In this document: positions 9,327-18,119 of the stretch, in pieces
How positions within the stretch are numbered: position 1 is the first letter of the stretch
Layout of the letters: every line of letters starts with the position of its first letter
Source of the DNA: Chloroflexota bacterium
Lineage (GTDB): Bacteria; Chloroflexota; Anaerolineae; Promineifilales; Promineifilaceae
NCBI GenBank assembly: GCA_017993775.1
Contig: JAGOMA010000002.1
Coordinates: 124,001 to 188,000 of the forward strand
Direction of reading: 5' to 3'
Length of the DNA: 64,000 nucleotides
Notes under the pieces: model-generated
The model's input: only the letters and a program-made list of their open reading frames with translations
Told to the model about the DNA's origin: nothing
Databases searched by the model: none
Position numbers and translations under genes: made by a program

Positions 9327-9807
9327 ATATATAACCTCCTTGGGAAGAATTCCATTGTCTGATGGAATCCTGCTTGCCTCCACAGATGGGTTTGTTTGCG
9401 TGGAGGTGTTGTCAATCGCCAAATCGCGGGCATTTTCTCATAACGCCCGTTACAAACGTATTGATAAATGTCACATCTATGTGTTGCCGTCTGTCATCTG
9501 TCTTTTTTAGTATACTCTGTACATAATTTTTGGCACTAAATTCAGATATTTTGTCCTTGATCGATTTGGGTGGTAATGGTGTTTGTGCGTTCCGGCGTCC
9601 CGTGCCGGTTTTTTGTAATCAGGAGTCGTTCGGTTGGGCGGCCAGGATTCAAACAGGTTGCTCTCTTCGTTCATGTTTTTCGGAATGCACAGCGGGCAGG
9701 GTTCATCCTATGCTGGATTGATGGATGATGTTCGGGGTTGGGTTTTCAGTGTTATAATTCTGCAGGGATATTACAGGAAGGAGAATGGACATCTGAAGGA
9801 ACAATTT
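9327..9807. other. Divergent promoter region of hppA and rsgA
   Basis: A gap of about 480 bp between divergent genes. It holds the hppA ribosome site, an AT-rich stretch at about 9440-9540 that probably contains the hppA promoter (no clear -35/-10 pair), and the rsgA extended -10 box near its right end. ACGGCCGT is absent here. Confidence 0.6.
9750..9758 (+). promoter_or_regulatory. Extended -10 promoter element of rsgA
   Basis: TGT followed by TATAAT (9753-9758), a perfect -10 with the TGn extension, 50 bp upstream of the chosen rsgA start. The -35 region is poor, as is common for extended -10 promoters. Confidence 0.55.
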
Positions 9808-10743
9808 TTGTCAGGTCTGGTTACAAAAGCGATCAGTGGATTTTTTACCGTTCAAACTGACCAGGGGGCTATTGTGGCGCAGTTGCCGGGTCGTTTAAAG
9901 CAAGAGTGGCAAACGACTTCGATTGTGGCCGTTGGCGATCGGGTTTCGGTTTCGTTAAATCGAGATGGCAGTGGAACCATTGAAACGATCGCCGAGCGCC
10001 GTTCTGTTCTTTCTCGTACACGGCCGTCGGCCGAAAGTCGTCGTCTATTATCCGACCAGGAACAGGTGCTGGTGGCCAATCCCGACCAGCTTATTTTTGT
10101 ATTTGCCACGCAAAACCCGGCTACGAATCTGCGCAAACTGGATCGCTTTCTGGTGGTAGCGGAGGTAAATGCGTTAACGGCCGTTATCTGCGTCAATAAA
10201 ATCGATCTGGTAGGTCTGGATACGGCCCGGCGCCAATTTAAACTCTACGAAGATATTGGCTATCGGGTCATTTACACCAGCGCCGTCACCGGCGAGGGTG
10301 TCGCCGAACTGCGCGATTGCCTGCATGATAAATTATCTGTCCTCACCGGCTCCTCTGGCGTAGGCAAATCCAGCCTGCTAAACGCCATCGAGCCTGGGCT
10401 GGGGTTGAAGGTTCGCGATGTCAGCCAGACAACCGGCAAAGGGATGCATACCACCCGTTATGCAGAATTGTTCGCTCTGGCCGGCGGCGGGTATCTGGCG
10501 GACACGCCAGGGATTCGCGGCCTGGCTTTGTATGATCTGGAACCGTGGGAGTTGGACGCTTATTTTCGGGAAATCGCGCCGCTGGTGGAGGCGTGCCAGT
10601 TTAGCGATTGCAGCCACCGCCACGAACCAAACTGCGCGGTGCGCACGGCCGTCGAAGACGGCCGTATCTCCCCGGAACGCTACGACAGCTACTTGCGCCT
10701 GCGTGAAGAACATGAGATGCTAGACAAATCGGCATATGAATAA
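9808..10743 (+). CDS. rsgA: Ribosome small-subunit-dependent GTPase A
   Basis: A circularly permuted GTPase that acts late in 30S ribosome maturation. The G motifs appear in the permuted order: G4 (NKIDL), G1 (GSSGVGKSS), G3 (DTPGIRG). An N-terminal OB domain begins GLVTKAISGF, and the C-terminal zinc site has Cys and His in CQFSDCSHRHEPNC. The start is a TTG at 9808 with AAGGA seven bases upstream, giving the usual N-terminus for the family. The open frame upstream is not conserved-looking. An ATG at 9785 behind a strong GGAAGGAG opens only a three-codon frame that ends at 9796, just before the start. Confidence 0.93.
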   Translation: MSGLVTKAISGFFTVQTDQGAIVAQLPGRLKQEWQTTSIVAVGDRVSVSLNRDGSGTIETIAERRSVLSRTRPSAESRRLLSDQEQVLVANPDQLIFVFATQNPATNLRKLDRFLVVAEVNALTAVICVNKIDLVGLDTARRQFKLYEDIGYRVIYTSAVTGEGVAELRDCLHDKLSVLTGSSGVGKSSLLNAIEPGLGLKVRDVSQTTGKGMHTTRYAELFALAGGGYLADTPGIRGLALYDLEPWELDAYFREIAPLVEACQFSDCSHRHEPNCAVRTAVEDGRISPERYDSYLRLREEHEMLDKSAYE

Positions 10744-10769
10744 GGCTTGATGGGTAAATTGGTTTGAGA

Positions 10770-11720
10770 ATGGGTAAGCGGCGATTGGGCGTATATGTTT
10801 GGTGGAGTATCTTGTTGGTCGGGCTGTTGGCGGCCTGCACTGCGCCGCCAGACACACCAGCTACGGCCGTAGGCCGCAACGGCATCCCTGTCGCCCTGGA
10901 ATTTCTCGATTTCTACACGCAAATGGGCGGCCAACGCCTGTTGGGCGACCCCATTACTGAGATGTTTGTCGCCGAACCAGACGGCCGTTCCCTGCAATAC
11001 TTCCAAAATATCCGCCTGGAATACGACGCCACCCGCCAACAAATCAGCATCACGCCGCTGGGGCAATGGGCGCTGGACGGATTAAACCAACAAGTGCTCG
11101 CCCCTACGCCAGAAGACAGCCAGACTCGCGCCTTCCCCAACACCGCCTATACCCTCCAGGATGAATTCCTCGCCTTTTACAACGAACATGACGGTGAACC
11201 ACTCCTGGGGCAACCCATTTCTGACCAGTTGAATGTAGACGATTTGCGTGTGCAATATTTTAGCAACGGCCGTCTCGAATGGCGTCCCGAAGCTCCCACC
11301 AACCTGCGCGTGCAGCTCAGCCCGCTTGGTCAGGCCCACTTCGACAACGAAATGCGCTTCACCTATCAGAACAGCCGGGTTGATGCCGCCCCCGTCCCCT
11401 CTGCCGGCGTTACGGCGGCGCAGATCGATGCCTACGTCAAAGCACCCATTTTATACGGCGGCGAAACCCAAACCCTCTATGTTACCGCTCAAACCTCAGG
11501 CAGCGCGCCAGTTACCGGGTTGATGCTGGATCTCACCCTTTCTTATGGCGCAGAATCCCAAACCATCACCCTTGGCCCAACCGACGATAACGGGCAAATC
11601 ACTTATCCGCTTACCACGGCCGTGCCGCCCGGCGAAGAAGTCACTCTCCGCCTGCAAGCCAAAGGTAGCGACGGCCGTATCATCGGCGAAACAATCATCT
11701 CTTTCAGAACATGGTGGTAG
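10770..11720 (+). CDS. Lipoprotein with two repeated modules and an Ig-like end
   Basis: An exported lipoprotein of 316 residues. The signal sequence ends in a lipobox LLAAC with the acceptor Cys23. Two similar modules follow: FLDFYTQMGGQRLLGDPI ... LQYFQNIRLEYD, and FLAFYNEHDGEPLLGQPI ... VQYFSNGRLEW. Each has a Phe/Tyr-rich first half and a QYF-x3-RLE second half. This module is familiar from secreted Chloroflexota proteins but has no assigned function that I know. The last third (about residues 220-316) is beta-rich and Ig-like. The ATG at 10770 is chosen over a TTG two codons earlier. Same strand as rsgA, 26 bp downstream. Confidence 0.75.
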   Translation: MGKRRLGVYVWWSILLVGLLAACTAPPDTPATAVGRNGIPVALEFLDFYTQMGGQRLLGDPITEMFVAEPDGRSLQYFQNIRLEYDATRQQISITPLGQWALDGLNQQVLAPTPEDSQTRAFPNTAYTLQDEFLAFYNEHDGEPLLGQPISDQLNVDDLRVQYFSNGRLEWRPEAPTNLRVQLSPLGQAHFDNEMRFTYQNSRVDAAPVPSAGVTAAQIDAYVKAPILYGGETQTLYVTAQTSGSAPVTGLMLDLTLSYGAESQTITLGPTDDNGQITYPLTTAVPPGEEVTLRLQAKGSDGRIIGETIISFRTWW

Positions 11721-11726
11721 ATTCCA

Positions 11727-12209
11727 ATGACAACTGAATTAACAACAGACATTGTCTGGCAAGAAGTAGAAAAACAACTGTTCGCCGTGCTGGGCATGGT
11801 GACGGCAAAAAACGAGGCGCGCACGGTGGGGATTGTGTATACCGTTCACCAACGCCGCCTCTACATCACCACCAAACGCACCGCCTGGAAAACCCGCCAC
11901 ATCAGCCAAAATCCCCACGTCTCGCTCACCATTCCCATCGCCAAACGCATTCCCATCATGCCCTGGATCAAAATCCCGGCGGCCACCATCACCTGCTCCG
12001 GCACGGCCGCCATCCATGATCCGTCGGAAATTTCGCCGGAATTGCTGCACCAACTATTTCGCGGCTTAGAAACCAATGCCGACATGATGGCCGATACTTG
12101 TGTTATTGCCGTGGAACCTATGGGTGAATTTGTGACCTATGGGGTTGGCGTTTCGCTGATGACCATGCGCGATACGGAGAAATCACGCGGGCGCGTGCCG
12201 GTTTCCTGA
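11727..12209 (+). CDS. Pyridoxamine-5'-phosphate-oxidase-like FMN-binding protein
   Basis: A 160-residue split-barrel protein of the PPOX superfamily. Visible features are an N-terminal helix (WQEVEKQLFAVLGMVTA), strands bearing RTVGIVYTV and LYITTKRTAWKTRHI, where the Thr/Lys/Arg-rich segment would hold the FMN or F420 phosphate, and NPHVSLTIPI. The substrate is unknown. It follows the lipoprotein stop by only 6 bp, so the two are probably in one transcript, although no functional link is obvious. It is distinct from the PPOX protein at 3100, with which it shares only the fold. Confidence 0.7.
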   Translation: MTTELTTDIVWQEVEKQLFAVLGMVTAKNEARTVGIVYTVHQRRLYITTKRTAWKTRHISQNPHVSLTIPIAKRIPIMPWIKIPAATITCSGTAAIHDPSEISPELLHQLFRGLETNADMMADTCVIAVEPMGEFVTYGVGVSLMTMRDTEKSRGRVPVS

Positions 12210-12223
12210 GGGGGGAACGGCCG

Positions 12224-13885
12224 TTACAACACGGCCGTCATATACAAGCCATCCAGTTCAAACCCAAGCCGCGCATAATATTCCCGCGTGCCAATGGCGC
12301 TAATGACGGCGATACGGCCGTAACCCGCCGCCCGTGCCAATTCCTTCGCCTGCTCCACCAACTGCGTCCCCAAACCGCTGTGCTGCGCCTCGCCCTGGCT
12401 CTCGTCGCCGATGGGCAGCGCAGGACCATACACATGAACTTCGCGGATCATGGCGTGGTTTTCCAACTCGGCCAGGGGATGCGGCGTATCTTGCCGGGGC
12501 ATGGACAACCGCAAAAAACCGGCCAAGCGATCTGCGCCATTCACAAAACTGAGGAAATGCTCTGTTGTAGCGTCCGTCTTGTAGGTTTCAACCATCAGGC
12601 CTAACTCATCGGCCTCAATTTTTTCCCGGCGCACTTCGCGGCAGCGGATGCACTGGCATTGCCGCCCGCGCCGCGCGATCTCCTGTTGGGCCAACTGGCG
12701 CAAATTGGCCTTCTTAAACCCTTCCACCACGTTGGTCGTAGGAATATCGCGGATGATGCGCGTCAGGCGCGTATAACGCGGCGTTTGCAGCTTGCACTGC
12801 ACCAACACATCCACAACTTCTTCTTCGGTGTAGGGGTGGTATTCGCCGCGCTGCCAGTATTCGTACAATTCGGCGTTTGCCAGCAGCATAGTGGGGTAGA
12901 TTTTCAGTTCGTCAGGATGCAGCGCAGGATCTGTCCAGAGACGGCCGTAATCGGCCACATCACTCTCCGGCGTCGCGCCCAACAAATTAGGCATCCAATG
13001 GCCGTGAATCTTAAACCCGGCCAATCGCAGCAGGCGGAAGGCGTCGCGGGTGGACTGCGTGTCGTGGCCGCGATTGTTCAGCGCCAACACTTGCTCGTCC
13101 ATGCTCTGAATGCCCACCTGCACTTTGGTCACGCCCAGGTAACGCAGCCAGCGCAATTCATCCACGGTGATGTGATCCTGGCGGGTTTCTACTACCAGCC
13201 CGACGTTGCGGCGCACGGCCGTGGCGTTCATAGCCTGCGCTTCCGCCAGCGTCTCTGCTTCGGCGCCATTCATCGCCTCAAAACAGCGCTTGATAAACCA
13301 TTCCTGGTAATCGCGCCGGTAGCTCGACCACGTACCGCCCAAAATCAGCAGCTCGATTTTGTCGGCGGGATGGCCGATTTGCTCCAGGGCATGAATGCGC
13401 CCGGCGGTTTGCGCGTAGGGGTCGAATTTGTAGCGTTCGGCGCGCTGCGCGCCCGGCTCGTCGTGGAGGTAGCTTTTGGGCATCCGCACATCGGTGGGAC
13501 AAAAAATACATTTGCCTGGACACGGATACGGCTTGGTCAATACAGTAACAACCGTCACCCCAGATTGGCTGCGCACCGGCTTGGTTTGCAAAGCGACACG
13601 CACCTCAGGGTCGAATTCTAGATAATTTTGCTCGCACAAGGTCTGGTAAGCTTGCAGCACCTGGCTTTTAGACATCCAGGGCAAGCCCTGGTGGATGTAT
13701 TTGAGCATGGTCCGAGAGTAGGATTTGGGGGTAGACGGCCGTTTTCCCACCAGTTCATCAATCAAAGCCACCAGCAGCGCTTCACGGCCGGCAATATCTA
13801 CCGCTTCGCGTCTGGCCTGCCATTCGGCGTCATATTCATCTACTTCCACCACGGGAATGTATTCAAACGGTTTGTTTCTACTCAT
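12224..13885 (-). CDS. elp3: Elp3-type tRNA U34 modification enzyme (radical SAM plus acetyltransferase)
   Basis: A 553-residue bacterial Elp3 homologue. The radical SAM domain has the cluster motif CPGKCIFC (about residue 122) and downstream strands LLILGGTWSSY and VQIGIQSMDEQV-like segments. A Cys-rich zinc patch CQCIRC lies near residue 410. The C-terminal GNAT domain ends with GYGRIAVISAIGTREYY. Elp3 proteins acetylate carboxymethyl-type groups onto wobble uridine using acetyl-CoA; a Chloroflexota homologue from Dehalococcoides has been a structural model. The start lies 4 bp past the stop of the YgiT antitoxin gene, implying co-transcription with the toxin-antitoxin pair. Confidence 0.92.
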   Translation of the reverse strand: MSRNKPFEYIPVVEVDEYDAEWQARREAVDIAGREALLVALIDELVGKRPSTPKSYSRTMLKYIHQGLPWMSKSQVLQAYQTLCEQNYLEFDPEVRVALQTKPVRSQSGVTVVTVLTKPYPCPGKCIFCPTDVRMPKSYLHDEPGAQRAERYKFDPYAQTAGRIHALEQIGHPADKIELLILGGTWSSYRRDYQEWFIKRCFEAMNGAEAETLAEAQAMNATAVRRNVGLVVETRQDHITVDELRWLRYLGVTKVQVGIQSMDEQVLALNNRGHDTQSTRDAFRLLRLAGFKIHGHWMPNLLGATPESDVADYGRLWTDPALHPDELKIYPTMLLANAELYEYWQRGEYHPYTEEEVVDVLVQCKLQTPRYTRLTRIIRDIPTTNVVEGFKKANLRQLAQQEIARRGRQCQCIRCREVRREKIEADELGLMVETYKTDATTEHFLSFVNGADRLAGFLRLSMPRQDTPHPLAELENHAMIREVHVYGPALPIGDESQGEAQHSGLGTQLVEQAKELARAAGYGRIAVISAIGTREYYARLGFELDGLYMTAVL

Positions 13886-13889
13886 CGAC

Positions 13890-14132
13890 TTAGGCCACTT
13901 GATAGGATTGTCCCATCAACTTAAAATCGGCGACGTCCTGTTGTTTTAGTTTCAAGCGAATTTGCTCAAAGCGGACAATGGTCTCTTCAGAATACAAGCG
14001 TTCACCGCATCGTTGGCAAACTTCAGCATGGACATGTAAAACGGCCGTGTGCGCGCCGCCTCTCAGCAACTTTTCCACTTCCTTTTCGACCATTTCTCCA
14101 CCACACACAGGACACAATTTAAATGGCATCAT
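13890..14132 (-). CDS. YgiT-type zinc-finger protein, probable antitoxin
   Basis: An 80-residue protein with two CxxC knuckles: CPVCGGE at residues 7-13 and CQRCGER in the middle. This is the YgiT/MqsA-type zinc-finger fold, usually an antitoxin subunit; no separate HTH domain is present. It follows a DUF4258 gene and overlaps it by 14 bp, the typical toxin-first arrangement. AAGGAG eight bases upstream supports the ATG at 14132. By family knowledge it should neutralise the partner and perhaps repress the operon. That it acts as an antitoxin here is inferred. Confidence 0.8.
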   Translation of the reverse strand: MMPFKLCPVCGGEMVEKEVEKLLRGGAHTAVLHVHAEVCQRCGERLYSEETIVRFEQIRLKLKQQDVADFKLMGQSYQVA

Positions 14133-14445
14133 TTTTAGGTCTCCTTACGCGCCAATTAACCCAACGATTGGGATCGGGGCGATAAACCGTTATCAAAACA
14201 GCCCATTCGTTTTCGTCGCTAAATGCCCATACGCTATGCACAGGATCCTCGTCGGGCGTTTGTCCATAAACAAGACAACTGGGAAATGGCCTGTCATCGG
14301 GATAGTGCTCAATTATTTCTCCATGAAGAACCGAAAAAGATATTTCACCGAATACAAGATGATCGGCGACTGATTCTTCGTCAGCATGATCTGTAATCCG
14401 CACACGTTTATGCTGGATCGCATTTCTGAGGTTATCTATATCCAT
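14119..14445 (-). CDS. DUF4258 protein, probable RelE-like toxin
   Basis: A 108-residue protein with the DUF4258 pattern: an N-terminal RITDHADEES segment, the central GEIIEHYPDDRPFPSCLVYG, and a C-terminal strand LITVYRPDPNRW. The family has a RelE/MqsR-like fold and is commonly encoded next to YgiT-type zinc-finger genes, as here. The predicted activity, ribosome-dependent or free mRNA cleavage, is from family context only. It is first in a unit that continues through the antitoxin into elp3, with 43 bp between its start and the next upstream gene end. Confidence 0.75.
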   Translation of the reverse strand: MDIDNLRNAIQHKRVRITDHADEESVADHLVFGEISFSVLHGEIIEHYPDDRPFPSCLVYGQTPDEDPVHSVWAFSDENEWAVLITVYRPDPNRWVNWRVRRPKNDAI

Positions 14446-14469
14446 TGAAATCTTTGAGTAGATTGATTT

Positions 14470-14475
14470 ATTGTA
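14470..14475 (-). promoter_or_regulatory. Possible extended -10 of the toxin-antitoxin-elp3 unit
   Basis: On the minus strand TGT precedes TACAAT, 25 bp upstream of the DUF4258 start. The -35 region matches poorly. Confidence 0.4.
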
Positions 14476-14488
14476 ACAGTATCGCTTC

Positions 14489-15034
14489 TTAACCGGCAGG
14501 TATCTGACGAAGCGCTAAGGCAACGACGGCCGTCCACGGCAGCAGCTTAAACTCGCCAGCATCCAACGCCGCCTCTACCTCAGCCCGCGACAGCAGCAGC
14601 AGTTGCTGTTCTTCCAGATCGTCGGCGTCGATTTCGGCCATGCGCTGCGCCCCTTGCGCCAGGTAAAAATGGGCATTGCCCGCCCCGCGATTGCCATCTA
14701 CGGAATACTTGCCCAAAAACAGCCAATCCGGCGCGGTATAACCCGTTTCTTCCAAAAGCTCGCGCTGCGCGCCCGGCAGCGGCTCTTCGCCCGGCTCTAA
14801 ATAGCCGCCCACCGCGGCCAGCGAAACGCCTGCAATGCTGTACTTGGTCTGCCGAAAAAAGAGAAACTGACCGTCACCGGTTACGGCAACCACGTTAATG
14901 AAGTCCGGCGTTACCACCCAGGGCCAATCGGAAATGACACGGCCGTCTGGCAGTTCCACTGCATGTTCTTCCACGGTCAAAAATTTACTGTGGTCAAGGA
15001 TTGTCTTGCATGAGAGTGTTTTCCAGGTTTGCAT
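14489..15034 (-). CDS. NUDIX hydrolase, ADP-ribose-pyrophosphatase-like
   Basis: A 181-residue NUDIX hydrolase. The NUDIX box GGYLEPGE, seven residues, then RELLEETG is complete. The protein starts with a beta-rich N-terminal region (MQTWKTLSCKTILDHSKFLTVEEH) typical of dimeric ADP-ribose or nucleotide-sugar pyrophosphatases. The exact substrate is not determinable. The ATG at 15034 sits directly after the LLM gene and its AGATTGG-type hairpin. It is the third NUDIX-fold gene type in the window, besides the CoA-type enzyme at 422 and the NrtR-like regulator at 58951. Confidence 0.85.
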   Translation of the reverse strand: MQTWKTLSCKTILDHSKFLTVEEHAVELPDGRVISDWPWVVTPDFINVVAVTGDGQFLFFRQTKYSIAGVSLAAVGGYLEPGEEPLPGAQRELLEETGYTAPDWLFLGKYSVDGNRGAGNAHFYLAQGAQRMAEIDADDLEEQQLLLLSRAEVEAALDAGEFKLLPWTAVVALALRQIPAG

Positions 15035-15044
15035 AATTACTCAG

Positions 15045-15082
15045 GAGATTGGAGATTATCTGCGCGCCCAATCTCCAATCTC
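15045..15082. repeat. AGATTGG-type palindromic repeat (copy 2)
   Basis: Perfect 13-bp arms, GAGATTGGAGATT and AATCTCCAATCTC, around a 12-base centre. It lies between the LLM gene and the NUDIX gene, both leftward. It lacks a T-run, so termination is not certain. Confidence 0.75.
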
Positions 15083-15093
15083 AACGTGCCTGC

Positions 15094-16134
15094 TTATGAT
15101 ACTTCGGCCAGCAGTTCCACCATTGTCCGCATCGTTTCTACGTCAAAGACCGTCATATTCAATGTGGTCACAGGGCTGTTCACCCAGCGGCTGAGGCGTT
15201 CTTTTACACGCGCGCGCGGCCCAACCAGGGCTACCTCGTCAATCAGATCGCCTGGCACTCTGGCCATCGCCGCTCCCTGATCGCCTGCCAGGTAAAGGTC
15301 TTGAATTTCGGCCGCCGCCGCTTCGTAGCCATACCGCGCCGCGAGGTCATTGTAGAAATTTTTGCCCTTCGCCCCCATGCCGCCAATGTAGAGAGCCAGA
15401 AACGGCCGTAACATGTTATAACACACGTCCAGATTGTCATTGATCACCACCGACACCGTCGGCGCAATATCAAAATCGGCCAGATTCTTGCCATTGCCCG
15501 CTTTGGCAAAACCGGCCTCCACACTTTCTTTGTAGATGGCCTCGTATTTATCCGGCGAGAAGAAAATGGGCAACCACCCATCGGCAATTTCGGCAGTGAG
15601 TTCTACATTTTGCGGGCCGATGGCTGCTAAATAAATGGGAATGTTGGGTTGGGCTTCCAGCGTGCTTTTGAGCGGTTTGCCCAACCCGGTGGCATCGGAC
15701 CCGCGATACGGAATCTGGTAGATGGCCCCGTCGTGGCTCAGGCGTTCTTCACGGCGAAAAATCTGGCGCACAACCTCCACGTATTCGCGGCTGCGGGTTA
15801 ACGGCCGTTTATAACTCACCCCATGCCAGCCCTCTACCACCTGCGGACCGGATAAACCCAAACCCATGAGGAAACGGCCGTTGCTCAACTGATTCATCGT
15901 CATCGCCGTCATGGCTGCATTGGCCGGCGTGCGCCCCGGCATTTGCATGATCGCCGTGCCCAGTTTGATGTGCTCCGTTTGCGCCCCCAACCAGGCCAGC
16001 GGCGACACCGCATCCGAGCCATACGCTTCGGCCGTCCACACCGCATACACGCCCAGACGGTCCGCTTCTTTCACCAATTCAACCGGCAGTTCTATCCGCC
16101 GGCCAGCATACCCTAACATCAAACCCAGTCTCAT
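15094..16134 (-). CDS. LLM-class F420-dependent oxidoreductase
   Basis: A TIM-barrel oxidoreductase of the luciferase-like monooxygenase class, about 346 residues. It begins [17 protein letters not shown] and continues with the family strands [11 protein letters not shown] and [18 protein letters not shown], then [18 protein letters not shown]. The pattern fits F420-dependent members rather than FMN-dependent ones, by family knowledge; the substrate is unknown. The ATG at 16134 is preferred because GGAGG lies five bases upstream; the in-frame ATG at 16146 overlaps that ribosome site. It lies downstream of tRNA-Glu but beyond that gene's terminator. Confidence 0.85.
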   Translation of the reverse strand: MRLGLMLGYAGRRIELPVELVKEADRLGVYAVWTAEAYGSDAVSPLAWLGAQTEHIKLGTAIMQMPGRTPANAAMTAMTMNQLSNGRFLMGLGLSGPQVVEGWHGVSYKRPLTRSREYVEVVRQIFRREERLSHDGAIYQIPYRGSDATGLGKPLKSTLEAQPNIPIYLAAIGPQNVELTAEIADGWLPIFFSPDKYEAIYKESVEAGFAKAGNGKNLADFDIAPTVSVVINDNLDVCYNMLRPFLALYIGGMGAKGKNFYNDLAARYGYEAAAAEIQDLYLAGDQGAAMARVPGDLIDEVALVGPRARVKERLSRWVNSPVTTLNMTVFDVETMRTMVELLAEVS

Positions 16135-16252
16135 GCGCTCCTCCATAATCGCTCATCTATCATTCGTACTCCATGATCCATCGTATCTCGTGCCGCAGCG
16201 CGGGATACAGTTGACGAGATTGTAAAGCAGGCAGGCATAAACCCAAAATAAA

Positions 16253-16276
16253 AAGCCTCGCTTTTCAGCGAGGCTT
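16253..16276 (-). terminator. Terminator of tRNA-Glu
   Basis: A 10-bp stem AAGCCTCGCT against AGCGAGGCTT with a 4-base loop, followed leftward by a T-rich run (to about 16244). It begins two bases after the tRNA 3' end. Confidence 0.9.
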
Positions 16277-16277
16277 C

Positions 16278-16353
16278 TGGTGCCCTCACGGAGATTCGAA
16301 CTCCGGTCTTAGCCTTGAAAGGGCTACGTCCTGGTCCCCTAGACGATGAGGGC
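16278..16353 (-). tRNA. tRNA-Glu (anticodon TTC)
   Basis: 76 nt on the minus strand including an encoded CCA. The acceptor GCCCTCA pairs with TGAGGGC, the anticodon loop is CTTTCAA with anticodon TTC, and the T loop is TTCGAAT. A near-consensus promoter lies 12 bp upstream and a terminator directly after. Confidence 0.97.
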
Positions 16354-16364
16354 AAGCGGCTGGA

Positions 16365-16393
16365 ATTCTATCATCCACCCTCACTCAGGTCAA
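16365..16393 (-). promoter_or_regulatory. Sigma-70-type promoter of tRNA-Glu
   Basis: On the minus strand TTGACC, a 17-bp spacer, then TAGAAT. The -10 box ends 12 bp before the tRNA. The same TAGAAT box with 17-bp spacing recurs before tRNA-Phe. Confidence 0.85.
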
Positions 16394-16446
16394 GCCTTTT
16401 TCTAAAACTAACGGCAAGCTGGAAAAGTTGCACGGCCGTACCCTCA

Positions 16447-16485
16447 TAAAAAAACGCGCCCCCCGTCCAATTGAACGGGGGGCGC
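16447..16485 (-). terminator. Terminator of ftsZ
   Basis: A perfect 11-bp GC-rich stem, GCGCCCCCCGT against ACGGGGGGCGC, with an 8-base loop and a leftward T-run (A-run at 16448-16454 on the plus strand). It lies 70 bp after the ftsZ stop. Confidence 0.9.
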
Positions 16486-16554
16486 ACGCAGAGGGGATGT
16501 GTTTCGCAAGCGATCAAAAAATCACTTCAACGAAAGCAAAGGTGTTGGCGGCCT

Positions 16555-17688
<1,134 letters not shown>

Positions 17689-17735
17689 ACCCTCTCCAAC
17701 TTATGCCAGGCACATGCGGTTCCTGACATCGATTC

Positions 17736-17948
17736 TCACAACAATGTTGCTTTATTCCCGGGGCGGGGGTCGTAGCGGCTGGCGTATTGTTCCAGTGTTG
17801 ATTTTTCCACCAACCATTTGTTGCCAAACTTGATCGCCGGCAGCTTCCCCTGGCGAATGAGTCTCCGCACAGATTCTGGGTGGATATTCAGACGATCACT
17901 TACTTCTTGAACGCCGGCATAATTTTCTAACAGATCTTCTTTAGCCAT
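17736..17948 (-). CDS. Small helix-turn-helix protein (excisionase/MerR-like)
   Basis: A 70-residue protein that is almost entirely one winged helix-turn-helix domain of the HTH_17 type: GVQEVSDRLNIHPESVRRLIRQGKLPAIKFGNKWLV, then a short helix. Such proteins bind DNA as excisionases or small repressors. No phage or integrase genes are near, so an excision role is unlikely. It sits 47 bp upstream of ftsZ and behind a promoter overlapped by two palindromic sites, so autoregulation and control of ftsZ is a reasonable inference, not a demonstrated fact. Confidence 0.8.
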   Translation of the reverse strand: MAKEDLLENYAGVQEVSDRLNIHPESVRRLIRQGKLPAIKFGNKWLVEKSTLEQYASRYDPRPGNKATLL

Positions 17949-17995
17949 ACGACCGACTATGGTGCTAGTGATGCGGGATAATACAACAAATTAAC

Positions 17996-18013
17996 TGTTG
18001 TAAAAATACAACA
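17996..18013. promoter_or_regulatory. Candidate operator overlapping the -10 box (HTH-ftsZ unit)
   Basis: A perfect inverted repeat with 7-bp arms, TGTTGTA and TACAACA, spaced by 4 bp, covering the -10 box and the predicted start of transcription. A half-site (ACAACAAA on the plus strand) follows at 17983-17990. Confidence 0.7.
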
Positions 18014-18031
18014 AAACCGGGAATATGTCAA
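18003..18031 (-). promoter_or_regulatory. Promoter of the HTH-ftsZ unit
   Basis: On the minus strand a perfect TTGACA, a 17-bp spacer, then TATTTT. The predicted transcript starts near 17996, about 48 bp before the HTH gene ATG. Confidence 0.85.
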
Positions 18032-18036
18032 GTGTT

Positions 18037-18056
18037 TTGTTGCGTTTTTACAACAA
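18037..18056. promoter_or_regulatory. Candidate operator upstream of the -35 box (HTH-ftsZ unit)
   Basis: An inverted repeat with arms TTGTTG and CAACAA spaced by 8 bp, just upstream of the -35 box. It shares the TTGTTG/CAACAA half-sites with the palindrome at 17996-18013. Confidence 0.65.
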
Positions 18057-18119
18057 TTGACCTGAAAAAGGTTGAGTACGGTATACGGATTGCGAAATAC
18101 GAGATGGGATTTACGGCCG

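Noticed and set aside
17736..17948. HTH gene as a phage excisionase
   Set aside because: No integrase, attachment site or phage gene is near; its place upstream of ftsZ suggests a host regulator.
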